From the NCBI GenBank assembly GCA_003117195.1, contig BDSI01000177.1, forward strand, positions 124,001 through 188,000: a DNA stretch of 64,000 nt, given 5' to 3'. Within the stretch, counting starts at the first letter, position 1; each line of letters opens with the position of its first letter. The notes below the pieces were generated by a model that worked only from the letters and a program-made list of their open reading frames with translations, was not told the DNA's origin and did no database searches. This document shows, one piece after another, positions 36,250 through 47,274 of the stretch. The translations under genes were made by a program, and so were the position numbers. Source of the DNA: Eudorina sp. 2006-703-Eu-15 (lineage: Eukaryota > Chlorophyta > Chlorophyceae > Chlamydomonadales > Volvocaceae).

Positions 36250-37625
36250 TATCGCGCTTATCACACAGCCATGGGCTTACGCTGACCTTCTCCTGCCACG
36301 TAACCTTTGCTCTGTTGCAGGCTTCCTGCAACCTTCTTCCGCTAACATGATCACACGGAATATAAAGACTTGCTTAAATCGCGCGCAAATACAAAAGAAG
36401 TGTTTGTAGCGACCTTGTTCCGATCGCACCCCCGACACACTGCTTATACTGCTGCTATATAAGCGCAATCATATGAACGTATTGCTGCTGTGCAATCAGT
36501 GCGACTGGTCATGTGTATTGATTTCCTGCTCAACCAACAATTGTGTGAGGAGTACAACAACTAAAAGTATCGTCCAGCATCTGCCGGTGCAGGGGACAAA
36601 CCTAACTAACAAGTGTGCAACCTATTCACAGGCATCCGACGAGCGGGTGAAGACCTGATATTTAAAGTGAAACCTGAAAATATTTGCCTGGAATAAGATC
36701 GTCCGTTAGCATCTGACGGGGTCAGCCAATTAATATAACAACTTCGTTTATAACTTGGTTTGCATGGGGTTTGCGCGGATCGTGCCAGTGCGGAAGTACT
36801 TTCGTCGCCGACCGTTTGTCGTTGGTGATCCTGGGTACAAAGCTACAAAGTACAAACTGTTAATGTGAGGCCACTTATGCCTGTAACACAACTGCAAATA
36901 AAATAACAAATGAACCCCTGTGCTCTGCTCTCCCGCGTTATTTGTCGAACCCTTGTTGGGGGCAGTGGCAGAACAGGACACAAGCTCAATGACCCGGCAG
37001 TGCCATTGCATCGGCGGGGAAATACCCGCAGCAGCGACAGCATCGCGTCGTCTGGACATCACCGTGTAGCTCTGTTGAGGTCATTTCACCATTAGCCGCT
37101 GGTGGCGGTTGCCGCCCGACATCCGATAATGCAACATACCCTGCCTCCAAAAAGAAACCAGCCCAGACAGCGCATGGCGGTGATTAACCCTGGGCGCAGT
37201 CCCGCTCCGGCAGAAGCGCCACCTCATCACCTCCCCAGTGCAGCAAGCACCCCACCCCAAGCGCGCGCACCGACATTCGCCCCAGGAAGCCGTTCAAGCA
37301 GCAACCCAGTTCAGCCGAAATCCTTAACAACAAAACCCCAGTTCACGCTCATGCATGGCAGCCTCGTACCTGCTCTGCGCTGCACATGCAGCGCATCAGC
37401 TTGCACACCGCAGCTCCAGTGATTGACACTCCCTCTCGCCGCACTTCCTGGATCAGCATTGAACCCTAGGTCATACTTCATAAGGTCAGTCGCTCCTGCG
37501 AGCCCATGTCGGGTGTCAGCGAACTCCTTCTCAGAGCAGCGCTTCCTTCCCTGGGGCCCCAGGCCACGCGCGCAGCACGTCCGGGTGCCAGTCCGCCCCC
37601 GGCGGCCTGCCAGCCGCCGTCCCTC
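36250..37625. other. Intergenic, AT-rich
   Basis: The low end should hold the promoter of the F-box gene. A TATATAAG/CTTATATA motif at 36454-36462 lies about 200 bases upstream and reads as a TATA element on either strand. The high end should be the 3' UTR of the G-patch gene. The stretch 36300-36950 is clearly AT-richer than the neighbouring genes. No exon is seen. Confidence 0.5.
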
Positions 37626-38083
37626 TCAGAACTTGAGCCACTTCTTCTGGGCGTCCTTGTCCGATATGGCCTTGCCGGCCCGGGCCGCCGCCGACCGGGC
37701 GGCCGCCAGCTCCGCCTGCGCCCCACGGACAGACAGAACCAAGTCATTTCCGCCTCCGCCGCTTTCCGTCCCGCGTCACGTGACGTACTACTGTACGGCC
37801 CGTACATGTGTTGCGCACCTGCACGGCCCGCATCTGCGCCTCGATCTGCACCTTGAGCCCCCGGTTGTCTTTGTGGCGTCCGAGCATCTCTTGGAGTCGG
37901 GCCAGCTTGGTCTGGGAGGGGTGGCAGCGCCGCACCACCAGAGGGTGTGTTTAGAAGTGCAACCCGCCCGCCCGCCCGATCCCAGGTATCAATATACTTA
38001 CCATAAAACCTGCGAGGAAAAAACTTACCATATGCAGGCGCGCGGACAAGGCAGCCGCGCCACCACCGCAAGGCAAATCATAC

Positions 38084-38114
<31 letters not shown>

Positions 38115-41100
38115 AGGGGGGGGGGGTAGGCAGGCAGTCACTATTGACAAAGTGGGTAGCCAGGCAGGGCAGGAGTGCATGACACGCAGACGGGCATAGC
38201 TGTAAGCCCGGAGATGACCGTATGCCGCACAACTTTCTTCTGCGCGTTGCGCCCGCCCGTAAACCAGTCAGCGAGAAGCATAGTAAGGGTGAGGGCGAAT
38301 CGCGAGCAGCGTATGTCGCAGCGTAGGTTGCAGGGTATGTCGCAACGCAGCAGCAGGGATGTGTGTTTATGTGTGGAACGAGCCAATCAGCAGCCCCGAG
38401 GCGACCCCTGGGATGCCGAGGCGACCGGGACGGGATGAAGCAGGCAGAGAGCTGCCACACCCCGCCTGCGCCGTCACACCTCCATCCAGCAGGCCCACCT
38501 GGACCCACTCCGCGCCCATGCCACCTCGACCCCAAACGCGGGACCCTGAGCCAACGCAACCCAACCAGACAAAACCCCCCCACCACCGGTATCCCACCCA
38601 GCTGTGATCCCCTACGTACGCAGGAACCGGCAAACGCCCGAAGAAGGCGCATCCTCCACATCCAGGTACCCAGGGATCAGCACGCACGCACACGCCGGCC
38701 CCCGCTGCACACACACGCGCCCGTATCCGGGCCTGGGCGGTTATGGGTGGGCTTCGCATTTAACACACGCGCCCGCCCGCCCGAACGCACCTGAATGCCC
38801 GCCACGTTGTCGTGGTGGTTCATCAGACTGCGCCGGTCTGGGCCCCGCCGCGGCGGGCCTCCGGAAGCCGCCGACACGGCGCCGGCGATGGCCGCGGCGC
38901 CCGCAGTCCGCGCCGCGCCTCCGCCACCTCCGCCACTGCCGGCGGTACCGCCACCCCCGGCCGCGCCCGGCAGCGCCACTTGGGCCTTGCGGATGCGGGC
39001 GGCCGTGGAGCCGTCCCCTGATCAGCACCGGGGGGGGGGAGGGCGCCCCAGCGGGAAGTGTGCGTTAGGCAGGTGTACCTGTCGTCCAGGCAGGCACCCC
39101 TTCACCCCCTGTCCCCCTACCCCTTCAGGCTCGTTGGTACCTGGAGGTGAGTCCGATAGATGGTTCAGATAGGCGCACCCCCCCGTCCCTCACCTCCCTC
39201 CAACCCCACGCGGTGTTACTCCCCGCAGCCGGCGCTCCGCATCGGTCGGAGCCCTGCACCCCTTGAACCCTAAACCCTTCAACCCTCTAACCCCCCTTTT
39301 TACACCGCTACCCCTCCCCTCAATCCTTTATTCCTTCTACCTTAACTGTTAAAGTACTGAGTCAGCAATTGTTTAACCTGCCACATTGGCAAGGAACACG
39401 CCATGACACAGTTCTAGACGCACATGCCGATCATCAGTGGATGAGTGCGCGGACTGCAGGTCACACCGCCGCTACCCCTCACCGAGCGAAGAGTTAATGA
39501 AGTCGAACAGTCCACCGCCGCCCGGGGCGCCCTCCTCCGCCTCCCGCACCGCCGCCCTCGCCTCGCGCCCCTCCGCGATGGCCCTCTTGCGCTGCTGCTT
39601 GGCGCCGCCCCGCCGCTTCCGCTTAGCCACCCCGCCCTGCAGCGCCTCACCTGCCCGCCCGCCGCCCACCTGCAAGCCCCCACCCCCGCACAACACAGAA
39701 CGGGTCTCTTATCTAAACACACAGAACGGGCCCCGTCACGTCCGACAGCCGCCCGTCAGGCCTCAGATGGTGGAGACGGACATAGGGGACGATGGTCGCT
39801 CGAGCCCGAGTCCGTTACTCCCTTTCCGAAACCCCTCTGGTTGCCTCCCAATCCCCATGTCCCTCACTGCGGTGCCGTACGGGGTTCAGCGCCACGACCT
39901 TTCACTACGGTGTCGTACCGCAGAAGTCCAAACAGCGCCCGACGTCCCTGCTCCGGCTCGTCTGCCGGGGGCGTCTGTTGCTTTGCGTGTCCCCTGCTCG
40001 TCCCCTGCTTTGCCCCTTGCTCGTCCCCTGCTCGTCCCCTGCTCGTCCCCTGCTCGTCCCCTGCTTTGTCCCCTCATCCCTGTTTTGCGCGTTGCTCGTC
40101 CCCTGCTCGTCCCTTGTTCGTGAGTCACACGGGGTGTTGTCACATGTCGCCTGATCATTACATAATGCCGTACCCGCCGGACCCGGTTCTTGTCCACTGC
40201 CCCGAGGCCCTTGCGCTCGGGCAGCAGCAGCACCTCGGGCGCTGACAGCGTGCCCTGACCTGCAGGCGAGAGTCGGGGTCGGGGTTGGAGGGTCGGGGTT
40301 AGGGTGTTGGGGGTTTGGCGGAGCGACAACGCGCTGCTGCGCCCTCGTCGTCCATCGCTGCAACCACCGTCCTGCTACCGGTCTGGTGCCGGGTTCGCGC
40401 TTTCGCGGTTTCGCGGTTGGCAACAGGAGGGGAGGCGAAGGGTGTAGGGTGCGGCCATGTAGGCCGTTGCCACTGGCGCGGGAGGCGAGGGTGCGGCCAT
40501 GTAGGCCGTTGCCCCCGTAAAAACTGCTGCCCCCGCCCCCGCTCTCACCCTGGCTGCCCAGCCCCCGTCCCCGCACGTAGCCCATCCGGACCAGCAGCCG
40601 CGACGCCACCCCGCGCCCGTGGACCTCCCAGTCCGCCAGCAGGGCCGCGTCGTCCACTGCGCCCGCCGCGGCAGCGAGCCTGAGGCGCGAGCATGGGTAC
40701 ACATTCATCCACTGTCCTGAATGATCACAAAGTCATCCTGTCCCAGGTGATGAACCGAGGGAGAGGAGCGAGCCAACTGAAGGAATAAGGTGCTGGACGG
40801 ACGATTGCGGGGCCCAGCACAAAAAGATATTATCGTAAGTGCTCGCGGGATAGGGGGCGCTGGACGGGCTTGGGGTTTTCAGGAAGTGACGCAGGGACCA
40901 GAGGCTGGCGCCGGCTGCGTCCGCGCCGCCACCGAACCTGCGACGTTCCACGACCATGAGCTGCTTGACCGCAAACCAGACCCGACCCCCGGCGCACCCG
41001 CCGCGTTCCATATCCACATATCCTTGGGCTGATACACAATATTCCATATCCGCACATGTACATTATCAATGATGTTACCGTGCACCGTGTATTTAGGTAA

Positions 41101-43263
41101 GAGACCCGCCCGACCCAAACCAAGGACCACATACCGTGTATGCATGGGCCCGTCCGTCCATGCCACAACCGACCCGTGGACCCACCTCGCATGGCCCAAC
41201 ACGTCCAGACCGCCGCCATCGGACTCGTCCCGTCCGTCGCCGTCGTCGCCGCCACCGCCGCCAACCGTCCGCTTAGCCAGTATCGCGTTCCTCCTCCTCC
41301 TCCTGCTGCTGCCGTCTCCGCCGCTGTCGTCTCGATCACCGTCATCGGACGCGTACATGTCCACATCGTCATCGACGTCGTACTCGTCGTAACTGTCATC
41401 GCCGTCATCGCCCTCGCCGTCATCCTCGCCGCCCTCGTCCCCGGCCTCGCTACCGCTCTCCTCGTCTGTGACCACAGGCCGTAGCAGCGCACTGACGCTG
41501 CTGCTACTGCCGCCCCCATCCTCATCGCTGTCGTCGCCTCCGTCGCCTCCGCTGCACCGCCAGCCGTCTCCGTCACCGCCGACGCCTCCGCCGCCTTGGC
41601 CTCCGCCGCGTCCAGGCGGTTCCGGAGCAAGGCGAGGGGGGGCCTCCGGTGCCGGCACATGGGCGTGTTTCGTCACCGCTGACAGCGACACCACCACCTC
41701 ATCGCCGTCGCCTCCGCTGCCCCCGCCCGGCCCCGACCTGCCGCCGCTTGCCCGAGGCAGCAACGGCAGCACCGTGGCGGTAGCGCGGACGGCATCCAGC
41801 TGGACTACCTCCACCGGTACGAACAACCGCGAGCCTGGCAGCAGCGCCAGGGCCTTCCGGCCCACCTCCAGTTCTCCAAACGCGCGGGCGCCAGTACGTC
41901 CCTCATCCTCGCCTACGCCACCGCCGCCTCCCAGCCCCCGCCGCTGCTGCTGCTGCTGCTCCTGCTGCTGCTGCCGCCGCTGCTGCGGGCCTGCTACTGC
42001 CCCCGGCCGTCCTTCTCCTGCTGCTGCTGCTGCGGCTGCGATCGCTGCTGATGATGTTGACGGTCCGTCGCAGGGTCGTACCAGCGGCTCCATCACCTCC
42101 ACCGGGTCCAGCATGAAGGGCCTGAGGGCCGGTGGGGCACATCGGGGGAGGGGGCGGGAGAGGGGAATGGCCCGGAGCATGAGAGAGAGAGAGAGAGCGG
42201 CGCGGGCGGCCCAGCGGGTCACTGGGCGGCCCAGCGGGTCACCGGGCGGCCCAGCGGGTCAGCCGCCAGTCCAAGGGTTCTCAGCGGGTGGAGGACGGCA
42301 GCGTGCGGCCTGTCCGGCCCGTGGCCACAGGCCAGGGGGACAAGCGTTGGAGGAGTGTCCCAGTGCGCTGTTTATTGCCCCTTGGCGGGGTGGTGATCGG
42401 TGCTTGGCGGCCATGACCACGGCTCGAAGGCCTTACCCATCTGGAGCTATGCCGTACACCGTACATCGTACACGCACCTGGTTGGCACTCCGAACGCCAC
42501 GGATAGGGTGCCGGCCTGCAGCGAGAGGCAGAGCGGGGCCCGGGGGCCGGGGCAGGGCCAGGGGATGGTTGGCGGAGTACGGCATCACGGCTCTCAAGCA
42601 GCAGCAACACAGGATGGGCGGATCGGAGCCCGCAGCAATCCGCGCTTGACGTGGCAGGGAGCCTCGGAACCAGCCCGTTCTTTCCGCAGAGGAGAAAGGT
42701 GGGTGTCCCTCTCCCGCCACCCACCTGGCGTCCGGGTCCGAGTACACGTCCCGCGTACCAGCGGCCGTCCATGTAGCGGAAGTGGCAGGGACCCGGTGGC
42801 TGCACACCAGGGTGACGCGATGCGGTTGCGGGCGACAGGACCGGCTGTTGCTGCTGCTGCTGTTGCGGCTGCTGGTTGGCGGGCGGCACAGGCTGCGAGG
42901 GTTGGGGTTTGGCGACGGCCTTGCTGCCGGTGCGGCAGGGGAGTTCGGTGGTAGCGGCGAGCTGGTGGAGGATGCGCGCTCGCTTTATCTCCAGGAGGGC
43001 GGACTCCAGCTCCGACACCGCGGCACGCAGCTCCTCGCGCATCTGCGCAGTGGATTCCAAGGCCACGGTGTACTCCTGCCGTTGGTTACCGGGCGGCCCG
43101 TGTGTTTTGGAGAACCGGCTGCCATGGCACATACCTGCAGCAGCTCTGCCATGCCGGTGTCGCCGTCAGAGGAAAGCGCGATGGCATCATCTAGCCCTGT
43201 GAGTGCCTCGCGCTGGGAAGCAAGCTGGCTTTCCAGCTCGGCTTCGATGTTATCCTCCGTCAT
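37626..43263 (-). CDS. Tudor and G-patch domain protein, ZGPAT/D111-like (10 exons)
   Basis: G-patch proteins bind nucleic acid and activate DEAH helicases; the ZGPAT group is nuclear, acting in transcription and splicing. Exons on the minus strand: 43263-43135, 43075-42725, 42515-42478, 42121-41186, 40679-40549, 40259-40174, 39669-39483, 39017-38791, 37911-37819 and 37715-37626. All phases agree, giving 755 residues. Order: N-terminal helix (MTEDNIEAELESQLASQREA), a second coiled coil (STAQMREELRAAVSELESAL), a Tudor-like strand pattern (CHFRYMDGRWYAGRVLG, then TLSVAFGVPTRPF), a long acidic low-complexity region, the G-patch (GVASRLLVRMGYVRGRGLGS), a basic KRKRRGGAKQQRKR segment and C-terminal helices. 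The family's CCCH zinc finger is not visible. The small exon 42515-42478 is the least certain. Confidence 0.85.
39968..40125. repeat. 11-bp minisatellite in G-patch gene intron
   Basis: About ten imperfect copies of CCCCTGCTCGT, interspersed with CTTTGCCCC variants, fill the intron between exons 40259-40174 and 39669-39483. Confidence 0.85.
40444..40520. repeat. 42-bp tandem duplication in G-patch gene intron
   Basis: The words GTGCGGCCATGTAGGCCGTT recur 42 bases apart inside the intron after the G-patch exon. The unit length is a multiple of three, so the minus-strand frame stays open across it. Confidence 0.75.
42199..42262. repeat. About 20-bp minisatellite in G-patch gene intron
   Basis: Three copies of GGCGGCCCAGCGGGTCACYG lie in tandem in the intron upstream of the exon starting at 42121, next to a GA-rich tract at 42179-42196. 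Confidence 0.85.
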
Positions 43264-46200
43264 CTTTCCAATTTGACACAAGCGCCGCAAGCAACTGTGC
43301 TGCGCCTCAGACTTGCGACATGATATCCAGATGATTTCAGATGGGTCAATCAGTAAAGGCAACCAGCCAAATTTGCCTTCATCATAATCTTTGCTGAATT
43401 TTGGTTGGGAATGTTCCGAGGACAGGGAAGCCCAACAGCGTATGCACCGTTTGCATCACTATTAACATATATAATTAAAAAGAGCGCCTCGGATATGGGG
43501 TCAACCCTGTTGGCTTGTGCCGTTTTCAGTTTTCTGTTTGGTGAGCGCGGGACCGGAACGGACCGCAGATCCTTCAGTCTGACTTGCCGTCTGAAATCTT
43601 GCCGGCCTTGCCTGGTGGTCGAGGTGCAGTGCCCTGAAATCGATACCGCTCGCAAGACCGTGTTGTGCATGCAGCTCAGCCTGTGCACGCAGGTGCACGC
43701 ACCTGAATGCACGTACCTGAATGCACGTCTCGCGCGCCGCCGATGTGAATAGGTCCTGCAAGACATGAGCTGTCCAGCCCTTCAACCAATCATGTCCGAT
43801 ATGCGGGATACTTACGGCATGTCCAACCCTGTGAACCCCTATCCGGTCGGGTATTGGGCATGCATTTGGCGTGAACGCACGTCAGGAACTAACCCTTCCT
43901 TTGAGTCACAGCGCAGTGTTTCTCCTAACCCTTCAGCTTTCCATCACTATCCGCGTGACCAATGGTCAAGGAGGTAACACAACTGGTCTTTTATCATTGG
44001 GGTGGTCGAACAAAGTCGACGCCAGAAATTGCGGAAGGCTCCGAGGAGCACGACCGTCGGGGATGGAATAAGTTTTCAACCAGCAAAAGTCGCGACTCGG
44101 TTAGACCTCACAGTCTGCGACATTGCCCCAAGCGCAGAGATGCTTGACGTCGGCGCATCGGACAACCCCACCCCGACCGCATGTCTAATTCACATTACGG
44201 CCAGATGATGGTGGGTCAATACAGGCCTACCCCCCCCTGCGCTCTCCTCCCACCTGAGCACTGGTGCTCCGTGAGCAGTTAGTTGACCGACCTCCAATGA
44301 TCCCTTGCCGCCGCCCGGATGGATGATGTCGTCCGCCGCGTCTGCCAGACATTCTTTGCACCTCGGGTGGTTCGTTCAGTCGCGATGAAGATGAAACGAG
44401 TACTGAAGGATGAAGCCCCGAAGCGACCACTCGTAGTCGCTAGCCGGGTTTGGCACATCCGTGTGATTATACACAAGCGGCCCCCCGGCCTTCTGAGCAG
44501 CGGAACAACGAAAGCAGCTTGAACAACCCATCCCATTCACCCCAACACAGGCCTACCCAGCGGCGCAGAACCATCTGGTTCCCGGGAAGGGAGCACCAAC
44601 CACCAAGACTGGCGAGATCTATGCCACTGCGTCCTGGTTAGCCGGAGGAAGCAGTGGCCATCACGTGCAGCCCGTATAGATCCGCTACCCCGACCCCGGA
44701 CAGCAACCTGTACCACCAGCGACTTTTCAACAGACAGTGACTTTGTTGCGCCGACACCTGTGATGTTAACTCATCGTCACCCGCCCGTACTTGAATAGTA
44801 CCGAGGGTCGGAGGGCTCTTCGCAAGGTCTGGACCCGGATCCGCGGGTCGCGGCACCCACACTCCATCCCCCGTTGGTCATGCATGCTCGCGCTGACCTG
44901 CCTTTGCTCCGCAGCACACTCCCTCGCGGTCTGAGCACACAGGTCGCGGTGCCCTCGCAGGTCGCGGTGCCCTACTTTAACTTCACACAAAGCGCCGCGG
45001 CACCGCTTCCGCCGGCTTGCGGCCCACTCGGAAGCCTGCCTGACCGGGGCCTGCTGACTGGCATCGTTCCAGGGCGGCGGCTCTGAGGCAGCGGTCAGGG
45101 TGCTGCTAGACTCCTCATGTTGGAGCCCCTATGTTGCTTATTATGGGCAGGTTTCTGCAGGTAGCAAGGCCGCCGCTGGTAGATTCATCTCTGTTAAGAT
45201 TCGCCATTGACATGGCCCGTTAGTGGCCCGCTCCGGTGGTGCCCGGTCAATGCCAGTGATGCCACGCGCCTGGGCGGTGTGTGCGGCCGATTGCGATTAT
45301 GGTAAGATCCGTAGTCCGTATTACGATGAGGCTTTGGGGGGCGTTTTCGGAAGCTGGGGGCCTGGGGCAGGTCGAGCAAAAAATGTCTACCAAGGGGGAC
45401 AAACACAACGCCAGCGAAGGTCACGTTCGTGCATCAGATGCTGTGGCGCGATGCTACAGACCGCAAACGGCGTTTCAGTGAAGCTTCTACCGCTTCCACT
45501 TGGGCATCACCACAGTGTCGTGACACAGGGAGTGATTGACACAGCGCGTGTTCAGTTTGCCGTTAGGGTTTCAGTGGCCATCTCGTTGGGCCGACGGTTA
45601 GGTTTCCCGTTATTCAGTTGATCACGAGCGCGCGAACTCTCTCAGTAGTGAGCGCCGCATTTATTGCCTGCACAAGTATTCTCGTCTTATTCTGGTAGTC
45701 CATGAGCGTGATGCGAATGTGCGTGAACTTGGTTGCATTGGGCCCATGAGGTAGATTCGTCGCTACAGGGAGGATAGTTTCGGGCCATCTGCGTCCCTTA
45801 GGCTCGCTGCTCAGCCGAGCTGAGCAGCGGTGTGACACGATTGCTGTCTTTACAGATACACCTCTTAGTGTATGGATTGCACCTCTTAGTGCGCAGTTCT
45901 TGCCTGGACAAGGCATTGCTGTAACATCCCAACGAGTGCCGCCGCAACAACATCTCTCGTGGACGACAACGCGCAAAGATAAAGTCAGCTGTGCATTGCA
46001 GACCGTGTGCCGCTGACAGAGTCTGCGCAGGTGCTGTCCTGCGTCTGCCCGCTTGCAGTGCGCATTATCCGTCGTGTCCCATTCTCCCCGTGCCGTACGT
46101 GCCGTGCAGCGCATGCATTGTGTCATGACAACAGGGCATCATACCTCCTGGTCGATCAACTTCCTAATTTGGCCGGTCAATCGTACACTACCGCTAACCG

Positions 46201-47274
46201 CTGTAGGACACGGTCACAGGAAGGTGGCGGTTGTCGGTAATCGAGTTCTGGGAATGTATGATAAAACTCACGCAGTGTATGGCCACGAAGGTCATGGACC
46301 CCGATCCCCGAAGGCCATCGACAACGGCACCGTATCGCATCAGGGCGACGACCGAGACGTCACAAACATATAATGCAGGCAACGACCATGATGCTTAATT
46401 ATCGCATGCTTTGATATCGAACCTTCCCTCATCTATCCATTGGCAAGCTATGATAGAACATTCCTCGTCGAAACGAGCAGCAGAAAACTTTAAATATATT
46501 TACTAGAATCTAGCTTAAGATCTATATAACTTCATATACAGAATCATGATAACCATAGCGATATCGCGTCGTGAGGTCGCGCGTCGTAAGATGTCCACGG
46601 GCAGCAGGCTTCATCTCCCCACACCTGGGACTTCTGACATGAGACTTTTAGGTGGTATTTCTATATTTGCTTTAGAGCAAATCTGTTTACGATGTGCTGA
46701 TCGCCACAAAGGTTACGGCAGCGATGGTACATAGTACTGGTGGACGACGGAAAATCCATGGCTACAACGATTTAAATGAGGGTGAGAAATAATTCTTATG
46801 TTAGTGCTTAGTGGTGCTTGCAGATGGAATACAACTTTCTCTTGCCAACTGTTGTTCTGCTTCAAAATAAACAATTCCGTGTTGCAATAATTTGATCCTC
46901 GGGGCTTCAAAAGAGCTTTGTTACTACCGGATCCTGCGCTCCCAACTGCTATTGGTTTTGTCGTACGCCATGGGGCACATGTCAAGGCACATGTCTGATT
47001 TGTATTTCAGGACATGAATTCATTGCAATAGTTTCTACTTCAGAGGTTCGACAGTGACTCGCGCTGTATGTATCGTGGTTTCGTTGCAACATTCTTTGTA
47101 GACGAAATTTCGGGGCTGAAGGATTGCTGCACTGTGCCTTTCACAACTTCTCCATGACTTTAAACAATTTCGCTCCGCGGTGCTATTTCTGATCAACGCT
47201 GTTACTGCTCCTTTCGTGTCCAGTTTCTTGCTTGTTTGGACAACACACTCTCGCGCGCAGCTTTTTAGCGAAGG
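43264..47274. other. Divergent intergenic region between G-patch and AMT genes
   Basis: Four kilobases separate the two start codons. I find no exon chain. Several 60-130 codon open frames exist on both strands, without domains. The stretch 46380-46900 is strongly AT-rich and contains TATATAAC at 46523-46530, about 750 bases before the AMT start, so it may belong to the AMT promoter or to an unrecognised element. No tRNA-like cloverleaf was found. Confidence 0.5.
43466..43476 (-). promoter_or_regulatory. TATA-like element for the G-patch gene
   Basis: The minus strand reads AATTATATATG about 205 bases upstream of the ATG at 43263, within a short AT-rich patch. The assignment is positional only. 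Confidence 0.35.

Noticed and set aside
39968..40125. Direct repeat array that might suggest CRISPR
   Set aside because: Units are 11 bp without spacers, in an intron of a nuclear eukaryotic gene; it is a minisatellite.
40283..40318. GGGTTAGGGTGTTGGGGGTTTGG, and similar telomere-like words at 33255-33280 and 39266-39290
   Set aside because: These are single degenerate motifs, not tandem TTTTAGGG arrays, and lie within or between ordinary genes.
43405..43752. 115-codon forward open frame upstream of the G-patch gene
   Set aside because: It overlaps the probable promoter and TATA-like element of the minus-strand gene and shows no family resemblance.
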